64,000 bases of DNA from JBBITI01 sp963735055 (GTDB lineage Bacteria; Chloroflexota; Dehalococcoidia; Dehalococcoidales; UBA2162): positions 7,431 through 71,430 of the forward strand of contig CAVTJN010000009.1 of the NCBI GenBank assembly GCA_963735055.1, given 5' to 3'. Below the pieces are notes generated by a model. The model was not told the DNA's origin. It worked only from the letters and a program-made list of their open reading frames with translations, and did no database searches. Shown here piece after piece: positions 19,096 through 27,978 of this stretch. Position 1 is the first letter of the stretch, and each line of letters starts with the position of its first letter. The position numbers and the translations under genes were made by a program.

Positions 19096-19653
19096 TCAGC
19101 CCTTGAGCTTCTTAGTCCAATCGGCTAGCGCCTTGATCAGTCCAGCTACCAACTCCTTAGTCTTCTCGTCCAGCAACCGGCCCTCGCTATCGAATTTCTG
19201 GGAGGCAAAGCTAACGAACACCTCGGGCCGGTTCAGGGTGTGCATGTTCAGGGTAACGAACGTCTGCCGGAGATGGTACTGTGCGCGGGCGCCGCCGAGC
19301 ATCCCGGTGGAGGCGCTCATCAGAGCAACGGGCTTGCCGTCGAAGGCACTGTCACCGTGGGGCCTGGAGGCCCAATCGATGGCATTCTTGAGCACCCCGG
19401 GGATCGAGTAGTTATATTCAGGGGTGACAATGAGCAAAGCGTCGGCCGCCCTTATCCTGGCTTTGAACTCGCGGACAGCGTCCGGGGGCTGATTCTCAAG
19501 ATCCTGGTTGAAGGGGGGCACGCCGCCCAGATCGAACGTCTCGATCGATGCTTCCTCAGGGACAACACCCGCCGCCGCTCTCAGCAGCGCCCGGTTGTAC
19601 GAGCCTGTCCGCAGGCTCCCGGCAAAACCCAGAATGTGCAGTCTGTCAGCCAC
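19096..19653 (-). CDS. NADPH-dependent FMN reductase (flavodoxin fold)
   Basis: A 185-residue protein of the chromate/azo/quinone reductase family that binds FMN and NAD(P)H. GFAGSLRTGSYNRALLRAA is the FMN phosphate loop and TPEYNYSIPGVLKNAIDWAS the diagnostic second motif. A GTG at 19653 is the likely start because GAGGAGG lies nine bases upstream and the protein then opens with ADRLHILGFAGS. It heads the aconitase X operon and diverges from the HTH gene at 19854. A role in recycling or protecting the Fe-S hydro-lyase is conceivable but unproven. Confidence 0.82.
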   Translation of the reverse strand: MADRLHILGFAGSLRTGSYNRALLRAAAGVVPEEASIETFDLGGVPPFNQDLENQPPDAVREFKARIRAADALLIVTPEYNYSIPGVLKNAIDWASRPHGDSAFDGKPVALMSASTGMLGGARAQYHLRQTFVTLNMHTLNRPEVFVSFASQKFDSEGRLLDEKTKELVAGLIKALADWTKKLKG

Positions 19654-19807
19654 CTTCTGCCTCCTCAACCGCTCGATTACGCCCCCATTGTAGTAGCCGT
19701 GGAGAACGCGGGTCAATTTCACAACACCGTCGGCCGGACCATGGTACGGATGGGTTCCCGAAAATGACGTTTGGGTGATTCCAGGCGGAATCGGGGATGC
19801 AGATAAT

Positions 19808-19819
19808 TGACATATGTCA
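19808..19819. promoter_or_regulatory. Perfect 12-bp palindrome between divergent genes
   Basis: TGACATATGTCA is its own reverse complement and lies 35 bases ahead of the HTH gene, within the divergent region shared with the FMN reductase. TTGACA overlaps its left half and could be a -35. It is a candidate operator for the adjacent small DNA-binding protein. Confidence 0.45.
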
Positions 19820-19853
19820 GTACACACTACGGTGTTTGAGAGGTGGGCAGACT

Positions 19854-20054
19854 ATGCCAGTCAAGATTAGGGGGGAGAAATACTACCGGACCAGCGAGGC
19901 CGCTCAAATAGCAGGCATAAGCAGGTCCACTCTGCTGCGCTGGATCGAAGATGGGGTCTTCAAAGATGAGTCGCGACGCGACAGGCGAGGCTGGCGACTC
20001 TTCACGCAAACTGACATCAAACGGCTCCAGGAAGAAGCGGGCAAGGTGAAATAG
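19854..20054 (+). CDS. MerR/BldC-like helix-turn-helix protein, 66 residues
   Basis: A single winged helix-turn-helix of the MerR/excisionase/BldC type. YYRTSEAAQIAGISRSTLLR holds the recognition helix, and WIEDGVFKDESRRDRRGWRL the wing, followed by FTQTDIKRLQEEA. There is no effector domain, so it matches stand-alone BldC-like regulators. The start at 19854 follows GAGAGGTGGGCAGACT. The HD-GYP gene begins 28 bases downstream, so the pair is probably cotranscribed and may couple DNA binding to cyclic-di-GMP turnover. Confidence 0.75.
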   Translation: MPVKIRGEKYYRTSEAAQIAGISRSTLLRWIEDGVFKDESRRDRRGWRLFTQTDIKRLQEEAGKVK

Positions 20055-20081
20055 GAAAGTCGACTGCACAGGAGTGCCCGC

Positions 20082-20876
20082 ATGACTTTGGATAAGGAAG
20101 GAGCCTACGATTACTTCGCCAAGCCTTTATCCGTCAATGAGGTGGGACTTAGCGTAGGCCGAGCCCTGGAAAAAAGAGGGTTGGAGCTTGAACTGAGAGA
20201 CTACCGGCAGCACTTGGAGCGGAAGGTGGAAGAACAGGCCACCAGCATCCGGGCCGGCTTTGTCAGTGCGGTAACCGCCCTTGCCCTGGCGTTGGAAGCC
20301 AAGGATCCCTACACCAAAGGACATTCGCAACGGGTGGCAGACATATCAGCCGCCATCGCCCGGGCCATGGGCATGTCCGAAGCCAGCATCGAGAAGATAA
20401 GACTGGCCGGACTCATCCACGACATCGGCAAGATTGGCGTGATGGAATCGGTTCTAAACAAGCCGGGGGCGCTCACTGAAGTGGAGCACCGGCAGGTAAT
20501 GCTGCATTGCGAGATGGGCGAACGCATTCTGAAACCGGTCGTGGAAGACCGGGAGATCCTCGATATCGTCCGACATCATCACGAGCATTTTGACGGCACC
20601 GGCTATCCCGACGGGCTGTCGGCCGGACGGGTACCCCGGGGGGCGGCCATATTGGCCGCGGCGGATGCCCTTGATGCGATGACCTCAAGCCGGCCGTATC
20701 GCAACGCATTGCCCCTGGCGGACACGCTGAGCGAAATTCGGCGGGGAACCGGCACGCAGTTCGACCCCGAAGTGGTCGATACGCTGCTGAGAATCAAAGA
20801 TTCGGTCGTGCATTGTGCCCTAGCGCTGCGGCCGAACCGGGACCTGGTCTCGGCAGAGCCGACCACCCAACGATGA
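20082..20876 (+). CDS. HD-GYP phosphodiesterase with truncated receiver domain
   Basis: A 264-residue protein. Residues 7-20 (EGAYDYFAKPLSVN) are the last strand and helix of a response-regulator receiver, retaining the conserved Lys-Pro but lacking the whole phosphorylation site. A coiled linker follows (LELELRDYRQHLERKVEEQA). The HD-GYP domain has HSQRVADIS, LIHDIGKIGV, HCEMGERIL and HHHEHFDGTGYPDGL, so its metal-binding and GYP signature are complete. Such domains hydrolyse cyclic-di-GMP. A start at 20082 with AGGAGTG ahead suggests the shortened form is translated. About 110 receiver residues are missing relative to the usual RpfG-like length. Confidence 0.8.
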   Translation: MTLDKEGAYDYFAKPLSVNEVGLSVGRALEKRGLELELRDYRQHLERKVEEQATSIRAGFVSAVTALALALEAKDPYTKGHSQRVADISAAIARAMGMSEASIEKIRLAGLIHDIGKIGVMESVLNKPGALTEVEHRQVMLHCEMGERILKPVVEDREILDIVRHHHEHFDGTGYPDGLSAGRVPRGAAILAAADALDAMTSSRPYRNALPLADTLSEIRRGTGTQFDPEVVDTLLRIKDSVVHCALALRPNRDLVSAEPTTQR

Positions 20877-20945
20877 GCCCAGGCTCTTCAGTGACATGAC
20901 CGCGGCCGTCATTTAGGGCTTTTGAGATGTCCATCTCGCCTGCCT

Positions 20946-20974
20946 TTGACAAGCCCGTCCTCCGATCCTAGAAT
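20946..20974 (+). promoter_or_regulatory. Sigma-70-type promoter for nitroreductase
   Basis: TTGACA at 20946-20951 and TAGAAT at 20969-20974 are exactly 17 bases apart, about 60 bases ahead of the nitroreductase start. No overlapping operator is obvious apart from an imperfect dyad around GTCAATATTCGAC. Confidence 0.7.
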
Positions 20975-21033
20975 GTCGTCAATATTCGACTGAACCGTCG
21001 GCAATACCCTCGCCGCGGGTCAAGGAGGCCGAA

Positions 21034-21576
21034 ATGGACGTTTGGGAAGCCATCGAGAAGCGACGGACCATCCGCCAGTTTACCGGCAAGGTACCGGCGC
21101 CGCTGCTGCGCCGCCTAATCTGGGCCGGCTCGCGGGCGCCCTCGGCCAGCAATACCCAGCCCTGGGAATTCATTATCGTCGAGGACCAGAAGATCATCGA
21201 TGTCATCGCCGACCAGAAAGGCAAACAGGAAGGACTGAGGGGAGGCCGGCAGCGGGTGGCCATTGAGCAGGGGCTCTACCGGAACTCGAGCGTGGTCGCC
21301 ATCTGCATCCGGAAGGGCGGGCTGGCTAGTGCCGCGGCGTGGACGGCGGCGGAGAACATCGCGTTGGCGGCGACCGCCGAGAATCTGGGCTGCGTCATGT
21401 CCGTCTTCGGCGGTGAGTTCAAGGCAGCGGTGGAGAAGGTGTTGGAGGTCCCGGACACGCACGAAATCGCAACCATTCTGGCCCTGGGGGTACCTGAGCG
21501 GATCCCGCCGAAGGTCGGAACCGACCGTCCGGACTACACATGGCTGCATGCCGACACTTTCAACAACCCCGGCTAA
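21034..21576 (+). CDS. Nitroreductase family protein
   Basis: A 180-residue FMN-binding oxidoreductase of the nitroreductase fold. MDVWEAIEKRRTIRQFTGK is the N-terminal FMN-phosphate segment and SRAPSASNTQPWEFIIV the second FMN motif. AAENIALAATAENLGCVMS and ILALGVPE close the fold. It uses NAD(P)H to reduce nitroaromatics, quinones or flavins; the natural substrate is unknown. CAAGGAGGCCGAA gives a good ribosome site, and a consensus promoter stands upstream, so it is a single-gene unit. Confidence 0.87.
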   Translation: MDVWEAIEKRRTIRQFTGKVPAPLLRRLIWAGSRAPSASNTQPWEFIIVEDQKIIDVIADQKGKQEGLRGGRQRVAIEQGLYRNSSVVAICIRKGGLASAAAWTAAENIALAATAENLGCVMSVFGGEFKAAVEKVLEVPDTHEIATILALGVPERIPPKVGTDRPDYTWLHADTFNNPG

Positions 21577-21783
21577 ACGACCAAATCGCGAGGCCGGGCG
21601 GCTAGCTGGGTCTCCAATCGTCGCGACTGGCCGGGTGACCAGGTAAGAACCGCGCCGTGGTCCAGTTCAAGCACCGTCGCCCGGATATTGCCCCGTCCGA
21701 TGCCAAACCGTAAAATAGTCTCTAACAGGCCGACGCCGCGTTCGGGAGCGGCGCCCATTGGAAACTGAGATCGGAGGAAAAAG

Positions 21784-22482
21784 ATGAGCTCCAAAGAATT
21801 TGCCCTCAGCGGTTTCAACCGGATCAACATCAAGTTCCCCCTCGAGGTCGAGATTGTCCGGGCCGATTCGTTCGGCGTGACCGTCAGCGGCAACGATACA
21901 CAGGTGAACAATGTCACCGTAGTCCAGGAAGGCGAACGGCTGACGGTGGGCTACAAGATCAGCCTGGCCAGCATTCTTGCCGCCCCGTTTTCGCGAATTC
22001 ACGCCCGCATAGCCCTGCCTGAACTCCGGGAATTGAATGTCGCCGGGGCGGCCCACGGGACCGTCAGAGGATTTGATTCACCGTCCGACTTTGCCCTGCT
22101 AGTCTCGGGGGCCAGCCGGCTGGACCTGTCTGAGATGTCGGTGGGCGCGCTGAAATTCGATCTGTCCGGCGCCAGCCGCATTGACGGACAGATAACGGCC
22201 AAGGGTGAGACTGATTTCCGGATCGTGGGCGCCAGCCGGATCGACCTGAAGGGCTCCGGGACGGATGTCGTCATTGAAGCCGCCGGCGCCAGCCATATCG
22301 ACCTGGACCATTTCACCGTCCGCAATGCCCGGGTTCGCGCCGCCGGCGCCAGTCACTGCACGGTTAACATGAACGGGAAACTGGATGCCGTCCTTGACGG
22401 AGCCTCCCGCCTCGAATACGAAGGGCAGGTAACCCTGGGCGAGGTACGCACCAACGGCGCCTCCTCAATCAAACACCGGTAG
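21784..22482 (+). CDS. DUF2807 GIN-domain beta-helix protein
   Basis: A 232-residue protein of the DUF2807 (GIN, putative auto-transporter adhesin head) family. A series of GAS motifs recurs at about 20-residue spacing (SGASRLDLSE, SGASRIDGQ, VGASRIDLKG, AGASHIDLDH, AGASHCTVN, DGASRLEYEG), forming turns of a right-handed beta helix. No signal peptide or membrane segment is visible, unlike many relatives, so it may be cytoplasmic or secreted by another route. CGGAGGAAAAAG precedes the start. Function is unknown; it stands upstream of phoB, with a 216-base gap. Confidence 0.8.
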   Translation: MSSKEFALSGFNRINIKFPLEVEIVRADSFGVTVSGNDTQVNNVTVVQEGERLTVGYKISLASILAAPFSRIHARIALPELRELNVAGAAHGTVRGFDSPSDFALLVSGASRLDLSEMSVGALKFDLSGASRIDGQITAKGETDFRIVGASRIDLKGSGTDVVIEAAGASHIDLDHFTVRNARVRAAGASHCTVNMNGKLDAVLDGASRLEYEGQVTLGEVRTNGASSIKHR

Positions 22483-22654
22483 CGGGAGACCGGCAGGGCC
22501 TGGTTCTGCCGGCCCCACCGCCCCCCATTCCGGCCGTCCTCCCGGCGCACGGTTGATTCCGCCGGCGCGCCGCGGACCGTGAGACGCTCTCCAGGCCGCA
22601 CGTTTGCGCCCATCGGGTCATTCTCAAGTTGCCTCTTGGCTCGCGATCGTTGAG

Positions 22655-22683
22655 TTCCATCTGACCGGCGGATTGGGTATACT
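22655..22683 (+). promoter_or_regulatory. Possible promoter of phoBR
   Basis: TATACT at 22678-22683 lies 15 bases ahead of the phoB start, with a poor -35 (TTCCAT, 22655-22660) 17 bases upstream. No 11-bp Pho-box phasing is visible here, in contrast to the region downstream of phoR. Confidence 0.3.
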
Positions 22684-22698
22684 AACGCCGGGAGAAGC

Positions 22699-23382
<684 letters not shown>

Positions 23383-23384
23383 GC

Positions 23385-25166
23385 GTGTCGCGCAGCCTCT
23401 ACTGGAAGATTACGGTCCCCTTCACCATTCTCGTCATCCTCAGTATGGGGGCCCTCGGTGCCTACGTGATCGAGTCCAGCCGGAACAATCAGATCGATCG
23501 CCTGGAGTCGCAATTGCTCAACGAGTCCCGGCTCGTTGCCGGCGTCAGCCTGCCCGCCATGGCGGCTGCCGGTGACCCGGCCAGCCTCGATGCCATCGCC
23601 AAGGCAACCGGGAAAGAGATTGGCGCACGGGTGACGCTGATGGCCCCGGACGGGATGGTCCTGGGCGACACGGACCAGGACCCGCTGGCGATGGAGAACC
23701 ACTCCAACCGCCCGGAAGTGCAGGCCGCGTTGACTTCCGGTGTGGGGCGGGCCACCCGGTACAGCGCCACCCTGCGCGAGAACATGATGTACGTCGCTAC
23801 CCTGGTGAAGGACCAGAACACCGTCCTGGGAATCGCCCGGGTGGCCCTTCCCCTAACGGCCGTGGAGCGCTCGGTAAACCGATCGGCGATGACCATCGGT
23901 CTGGCCATCGCCTTGGCGACGCTGCTGGTTATCATTGCGGCGGCTCTTATCGCCCGCATGATAACCCGCCCCCTGAGAGAGATCACGCGGGCCGCGGTAG
24001 CCGTCGCTGACGGTAAACTGGACCGCCAGGTCCCGGTAAGGAGTGGTGATGAGATCGGACGCCTCGGCCGGGCGTTCAATGCCATGTCGACCAATCTGAA
24101 GCGCACCGTGACCACCATCGCGGACGACAAGACCCGTCTGGTAGCCATCCTTTCCAGTCTCACGGACGGGGTGGTCCTGACGGATGCCCGGGGAAACGTC
24201 GTCGTCGTTAATCCGGCGGCCGAGAAGCTCTTCGCCTTCGACGGATCGCGCCTTACCGGCCATCCCCTGATTGAGGCGGTGCAGGACCACGAGGTAGACA
24301 AGGTGGTGCGCGAATGCCTGAAAACCGCGATCGAGCAAACCACCCAGCTCGACTCATTGACCGGACGGTTCCTGAGGACGGTTGCCGTGCCCATCGTCAT
24401 CGGTAACGAGAGAGGCGCCGTCATCTTGTTCCAGGACCTCACCGAGGTCCGCAGCCTGCAGACGATGCGGCGGGAATTTGTGGGTAACGTCTCTCACGAA
24501 CTGCGGACGCCGCTGGCCGGTATGAAAGCCATCGTCGAAACGTTACGCGATGGGGCGGTCGACGACAAGCAACTCGCCGCCGGCTTCCTCGACCGGCTCG
24601 AGACCGAGGTCGACGGCATGACGCAGATGGTGGCCGAACTCATCGAACTGTCTCGCATTGAAACTGGCGGCATTAAGCTGAAGCTGGAACCGGTTAGCCT
24701 CAATGAGCTCGCCACCGAGGTGGTCGCCCGCCTCGGCCCGCAAGCCGAAAGACAGCAGGTGGCGCTCACCACCCGGCTCGCGGCCGATCTGCCGGAAGTG
24801 CCCGCCGACCGGGACCGCCTCCGGCAGGTAATCGTGAACATCGTCCACAATGCCATCAAGTTCACACCTCCCGGAGGCCGGATAGTAGTGTCCAGCAGTG
24901 TAGGCCCTGATTCGGTCGTTACCGAAGTCGCCGATAACGGAATCGGGATATCCCCCGATGACCTACCCCATGTCTTCGAACGATTCTTCAAGGCCGACCG
25001 GTCGCGGGCTACCGGCGGAACCGGACTGGGCCTGTCGATCGCCAAGCATACCGTGCAGTCCCACGGCGGCATCATCCGGGTCCACAGCGAACCGGGCAAG
25101 GGGTCGACCTTCAGCTTCAGCCTGCCCTTAAAGTCACCCCCCGCTCCACCACCCCCAAAGATTTAA
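23385..25166 (+). CDS. phoR: PhoR-type sensor histidine kinase
   Basis: A 593-residue membrane kinase starting with GTG at 23385; GGAGG in the end of phoB serves as its ribosome site. Membrane helices are at about 8-28 and 167-190, enclosing a sensor loop of about 140 residues. A HAMP domain, a PAS domain (LTDARGNVVVVNPAAEKLF) and the HisKA H-box (FVGNVSHELRTPLAGM) follow. The ATPase domain has N (NIVHNAIKF), G1 (VADNGIGI) and G2 (GGTGLGLSIAKH) boxes. It should phosphorylate PhoB when phosphate is low, with PstSCAB-PhoU as input. Its stop codon lies inside the first Pho-box array. Confidence 0.92.
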   Translation: MSRSLYWKITVPFTILVILSMGALGAYVIESSRNNQIDRLESQLLNESRLVAGVSLPAMAAAGDPASLDAIAKATGKEIGARVTLMAPDGMVLGDTDQDPLAMENHSNRPEVQAALTSGVGRATRYSATLRENMMYVATLVKDQNTVLGIARVALPLTAVERSVNRSAMTIGLAIALATLLVIIAAALIARMITRPLREITRAAVAVADGKLDRQVPVRSGDEIGRLGRAFNAMSTNLKRTVTTIADDKTRLVAILSSLTDGVVLTDARGNVVVVNPAAEKLFAFDGSRLTGHPLIEAVQDHEVDKVVRECLKTAIEQTTQLDSLTGRFLRTVAVPIVIGNERGAVILFQDLTEVRSLQTMRREFVGNVSHELRTPLAGMKAIVETLRDGAVDDKQLAAGFLDRLETEVDGMTQMVAELIELSRIETGGIKLKLEPVSLNELATEVVARLGPQAERQQVALTTRLAADLPEVPADRDRLRQVIVNIVHNAIKFTPPGGRIVVSSSVGPDSVVTEVADNGIGISPDDLPHVFERFFKADRSRATGGTGLGLSIAKHTVQSHGGIIRVHSEPGKGSTFSFSLPLKSPPAPPPPKI

Positions 25167-25201
25167 CAAATCTTTAACATCGCCTTCGGTTCCATTTAAC
25201 C
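25163..25201 (+). promoter_or_regulatory. Pho-box array 1 (11-bp-phased TTAACA repeats)
   Basis: TTAACA at 25163-25168 and 25174-25179 are separated by five bases. TTCGGT follows at 25185 and TTAACC at 25196, so four units start exactly 11 bases apart. The spacing and sequence match the known PhoP/PhoB box of Gram-positive bacteria. The array overlaps the phoR stop codon. Confidence 0.75.
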
Positions 25202-25254
25202 GCCGGCGACGGATAATTAGAAGCGTATATCTGCGTTTCGCATCATGCCGGACT

Positions 25255-25308
25255 TTTACCCGCCCTTAATGATGCCTTAAAAGGCCTTTAACGATCTGTC
25301 GCTATGAT
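25255..25308 (+). promoter_or_regulatory. Pho-box array 2 with -10 element, mgsA-pst promoter
   Basis: TTTACC (25255), TTAATG (25266), TTAAAA (25277) and TTAACG (25288) start exactly 11 bases apart. TATGAT at 25303-25308 is a -10 element ten bases beyond the last unit, so the array replaces the -35. This is the arrangement of a PhoB-activated promoter. Transcription would begin near 25315, just ahead of the ribosome site of mgsA. Confidence 0.75.
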
Positions 25309-25331
25309 GAAGAAAAAGGAGGTGACAGGTC

Positions 25332-25772
25332 TTGAGAAGTACGCTGGCCCTGATCGCCCACGATTCCCGAAAGGATGATATGGTGCGGTTGATACGGGCC
25401 CACAGAGAGGAATTGGCAGGAGTTGACCTGGTGGCCACGCGCAGCACCGGACAACTGGTACAGGGAAGGACGGGGTTCCCGGTCAAACTCATGAAGGACG
25501 GACCGCTCGGCGGTGATCTGCAAATCGGTGCTTCGGTGGTAACAGGAGAAGTGGATGCGGTGATCTTCCTGCGCGACCCGCTTGCCGCCCACCCCCGTGA
25601 GCCGGATGTCTCCGCTCTCTTGAGGGTATGTGATCTTAACAACGTACCCCTGGCCACCAACCTCGCGAGCGCAGAAGCTATTCTGCGCTTCGTGGCTGAG
25701 CACCCGGAAGCTTCAGGCAGGCATCTTCCGGTGCCTCAATTCCTGGCAGAAATCACCGCGAAATCAGAATAG
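25332..25772 (+). CDS. mgsA: Methylglyoxal synthase
   Basis: It converts dihydroxyacetone phosphate to methylglyoxal and inorganic phosphate. The 146-residue protein starts with TTG at 25332 behind AGGAGGTGA. Family features: ALIAHDSRKDDMV (His10, Asp11), GPLGGDLQIGA (catalytic Asp62), FLRDPLAAHPREPDV (Asp82, Asp92) and PLATNLASAEAI. Two positions differ from the E. coli and Bacillus enzymes as I recall them: the phosphate-binding ATGTTG loop reads ATRSTG, and the active-site His before EPDV/DPDV is Arg89. It is the first gene of the Pho-box-controlled pst operon, which is unusual and ties phosphate release to phosphate starvation. Confidence 0.85.
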   Translation: MRSTLALIAHDSRKDDMVRLIRAHREELAGVDLVATRSTGQLVQGRTGFPVKLMKDGPLGGDLQIGASVVTGEVDAVIFLRDPLAAHPREPDVSALLRVCDLNNVPLATNLASAEAILRFVAEHPEASGRHLPVPQFLAEITAKSE

Positions 25773-25791
25773 AATATATTCAAGGGAGAAC

Positions 25792-26904
25792 ATGGATAAC
25801 AACTTGAACACATCAATAAGAAAATGGCCCATACTGCTTGCCCCGGTGCTGCTGCTGGGCCTCGTCTTTACCGCCTGCGGCACGCCATCTCCCGGTAGCA
25901 CCACGGCGCCGGCGACATCGCCGCCGGTGAACCTGAATGGCGCCGGGGCCACCTTCCCCAATCCCCTCTACACCAAGTGGTTTGATGAATACAGCAAGCT
26001 CACCGGAGTGAAGGTCAACTACCAGTCCATCGGCTCCGGTGGCGGCATCAGCCAGATCACCGAAGGCACGGTCGACTTCGGCGCCAGCGATGGCATCATG
26101 ACCGCCGACCAGATTGCCAAGGCGGAAGCGGCCGGCGGCCCAATTCTGCACATCCCCACCACCACCGGTTCGGTGGCCGTCGTCTACAACCTGCCCGGCA
26201 TAGGCTCGGGGCAATTGAAACTCACCGGCGACGTTCTGGCCGACATCTATCTTAAGAAGATAACCACCTGGAACGATCCCAGAATCACGGCCATCAATCC
26301 TGGCTTTGCTCTGCCAAGTACCGTAATCGCCGTGGTCCACCGCTCGGACGGTTCCGGCACCACCAACATTTTCACCAACTACCTGGCCAAGATAAGCGAG
26401 GAATGGAAGACCAAGGTCGGCAATGCCAACTCGGTTAACTGGCCGGGAGACATCGGCGGCCAGGGCAACGCCGGCGTGGCCGGTCAGGTGCAACAGACAC
26501 CGGGCGCCATCGGCTACGTCGAACTGGCCTACGCGGTGCAGAACAAGATCGCCTGGGCGCAGTTGAAGAACGCCGCCGGCAATTTCATTGCCCCGTCACT
26601 GGCCGCCACCACCAAGGCCGCCGAGGGCGTAACACTGCCGGATGACATGAAGGTAATGATCACCAACTCCTCGAATCCGGATGCTTACCCGATTGCCGGC
26701 TTCACCTGGCTGCTGGTGTACGTCAATCAGAAGGACAAGGCCAAGGGAGAGACCCTGGTCAAGATGCTGTGGTGGGCGCTGCACGACGGTCAGCAATTCG
26801 AAACGGCCTTGGACTATGCGCCCCTGTCCAGCACCGCCGTCACCAAGGCGGAAATCCAGATAAGGTCCATTAAGTACCAGGGGCAGCCGCTGCCCACCCG
26901 CTAG
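25792..26904 (+). CDS. pstS: Phosphate ABC transporter substrate-binding lipoprotein
   Basis: A 370-residue periplasmic or surface-bound phosphate receptor. The N-terminus has a signal segment ending LVFTAC, a lipobox-like site, followed by a Ser/Thr/Pro-rich linker. LNGAGATFPNPLYTKWF, VNYQSIGSGGGISQ and DFGASDGIM are the classic PstS phosphate-binding elements; HRSDGSGTTNIF gives the Ser/Thr ligands. AAGGGAG stands ahead of the ATG at 25792. It lies 19 bases after mgsA in the Pho operon and feeds PstCAB. Confidence 0.93.
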   Translation: MDNNLNTSIRKWPILLAPVLLLGLVFTACGTPSPGSTTAPATSPPVNLNGAGATFPNPLYTKWFDEYSKLTGVKVNYQSIGSGGGISQITEGTVDFGASDGIMTADQIAKAEAAGGPILHIPTTTGSVAVVYNLPGIGSGQLKLTGDVLADIYLKKITTWNDPRITAINPGFALPSTVIAVVHRSDGSGTTNIFTNYLAKISEEWKTKVGNANSVNWPGDIGGQGNAGVAGQVQQTPGAIGYVELAYAVQNKIAWAQLKNAAGNFIAPSLAATTKAAEGVTLPDDMKVMITNSSNPDAYPIAGFTWLLVYVNQKDKAKGETLVKMLWWALHDGQQFETALDYAPLSSTAVTKAEIQIRSIKYQGQPLPTR

Positions 26905-26992
26905 CCAGGAGGATACCAGGCGGACTAAGGTCACTGCAGGAAGGTCCCGGGACCTCTCCTGCATTGTGCCGTGAGAAAGGCAGGAAACAGGT

Positions 26993-27974
26993 TTGACGAC
27001 AACTGAGACCCGCGGTTCGGCGGCCGGGACGGGGATAAGGCACCCTTCCTTCCGCCGTTCCCGCGTTGGCGACCGGATATTCGCCAACCTGACCCTGGTC
27101 TTCGCTGCTGGTGATCGTGGCGATCCTGCTGGGCATGGTGGTCGCCCTGAACATCGATGCCATGCCGGCCATCCGGAAGTTCGGCTTGGCCTTTATCGGC
27201 AGCAGCGCCTGGAATCCGGTGACCGAACAATTCGGGGCGCTGCCGGCCATCTACGGGACACTGCTCAGCTCCGCCATCGCCCTGATCATTGCCGTGCCGA
27301 TCAGCCTGGGCGCCGCCGTATTCCTGGTAGAACTGGCGCCGGCCTGGGTACGGACTCCCGGGTCGTTCCTTATCGAGATGCTGGCCGCGATACCCAGCGT
27401 GATCATCGGACTGTGGGGGCTCTTCGTGCTGGTGCCGTTCGTGAGACACCCGGTCGAAACCTGGCTGGGGGCACATGCCGGTTTCCTGCCGCTTTTCCAG
27501 GGCCCGCCCTTCGGGGTCGGCTTTCTGGCGGCCGGCATCATTCTGGCCATCATGATCATACCGATCATCACCGCCATGAGCCGGGATGTCATGCGGGCCG
27601 TCCCCGGCGGCCAGCGCGAGGCGATGCTGGCCCTGGGCGCCACCCGCTGGGAGATGATCCGCAAAGGGGTGGTCCCCTACTGCCGCTCCGGACTGGTGGC
27701 GGCAGTGATCCTGGGGCTGGGCCGCGCCCTGGGCGAGACCATGGCGGTAACCATGGTCATCGGCAACGCCTACCGTCTGACCGCTTCGCTGTTCTCCCCG
27801 GGCGCCACCATCGCCAGTAAGATCGCCAGCGAATTCAGCGAGGCCACCGGGGACCTGTTCATCGGCAGCCTGGTGGAACTGGCCCTGGTGCTTTTTGGCG
27901 TGACGCTGGTGGTCAACGTGGTGGCCCGCCTGCTGGTCTGGCGCATGACCACGGTGAAGGACATAAAGGAATAA
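26993..27974 (+). CDS. pstC: Phosphate ABC transporter permease PstC (one frameshift)
   Basis: One of two membrane permeases for phosphate import. A TTG at 26993 begins a polar N-terminus ending RVGDRIFANLTLVFA; a single shift near 27105 then leads to VIVAILLGMVVALNIDAM and the remaining helices. PISLGAAVFLVELAP, LAAIPSVIIGLWGLFVL and the coupling loop EAMLALGATRWEMIRKGVVP (EAA motif) mark a PstC permease. Joined length is about 327 residues. The shift falls in the first transmembrane helix of an otherwise perfect operon and is probably a sequence error. Confidence 0.87.
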
Positions 27975-27978
27975 ACCG

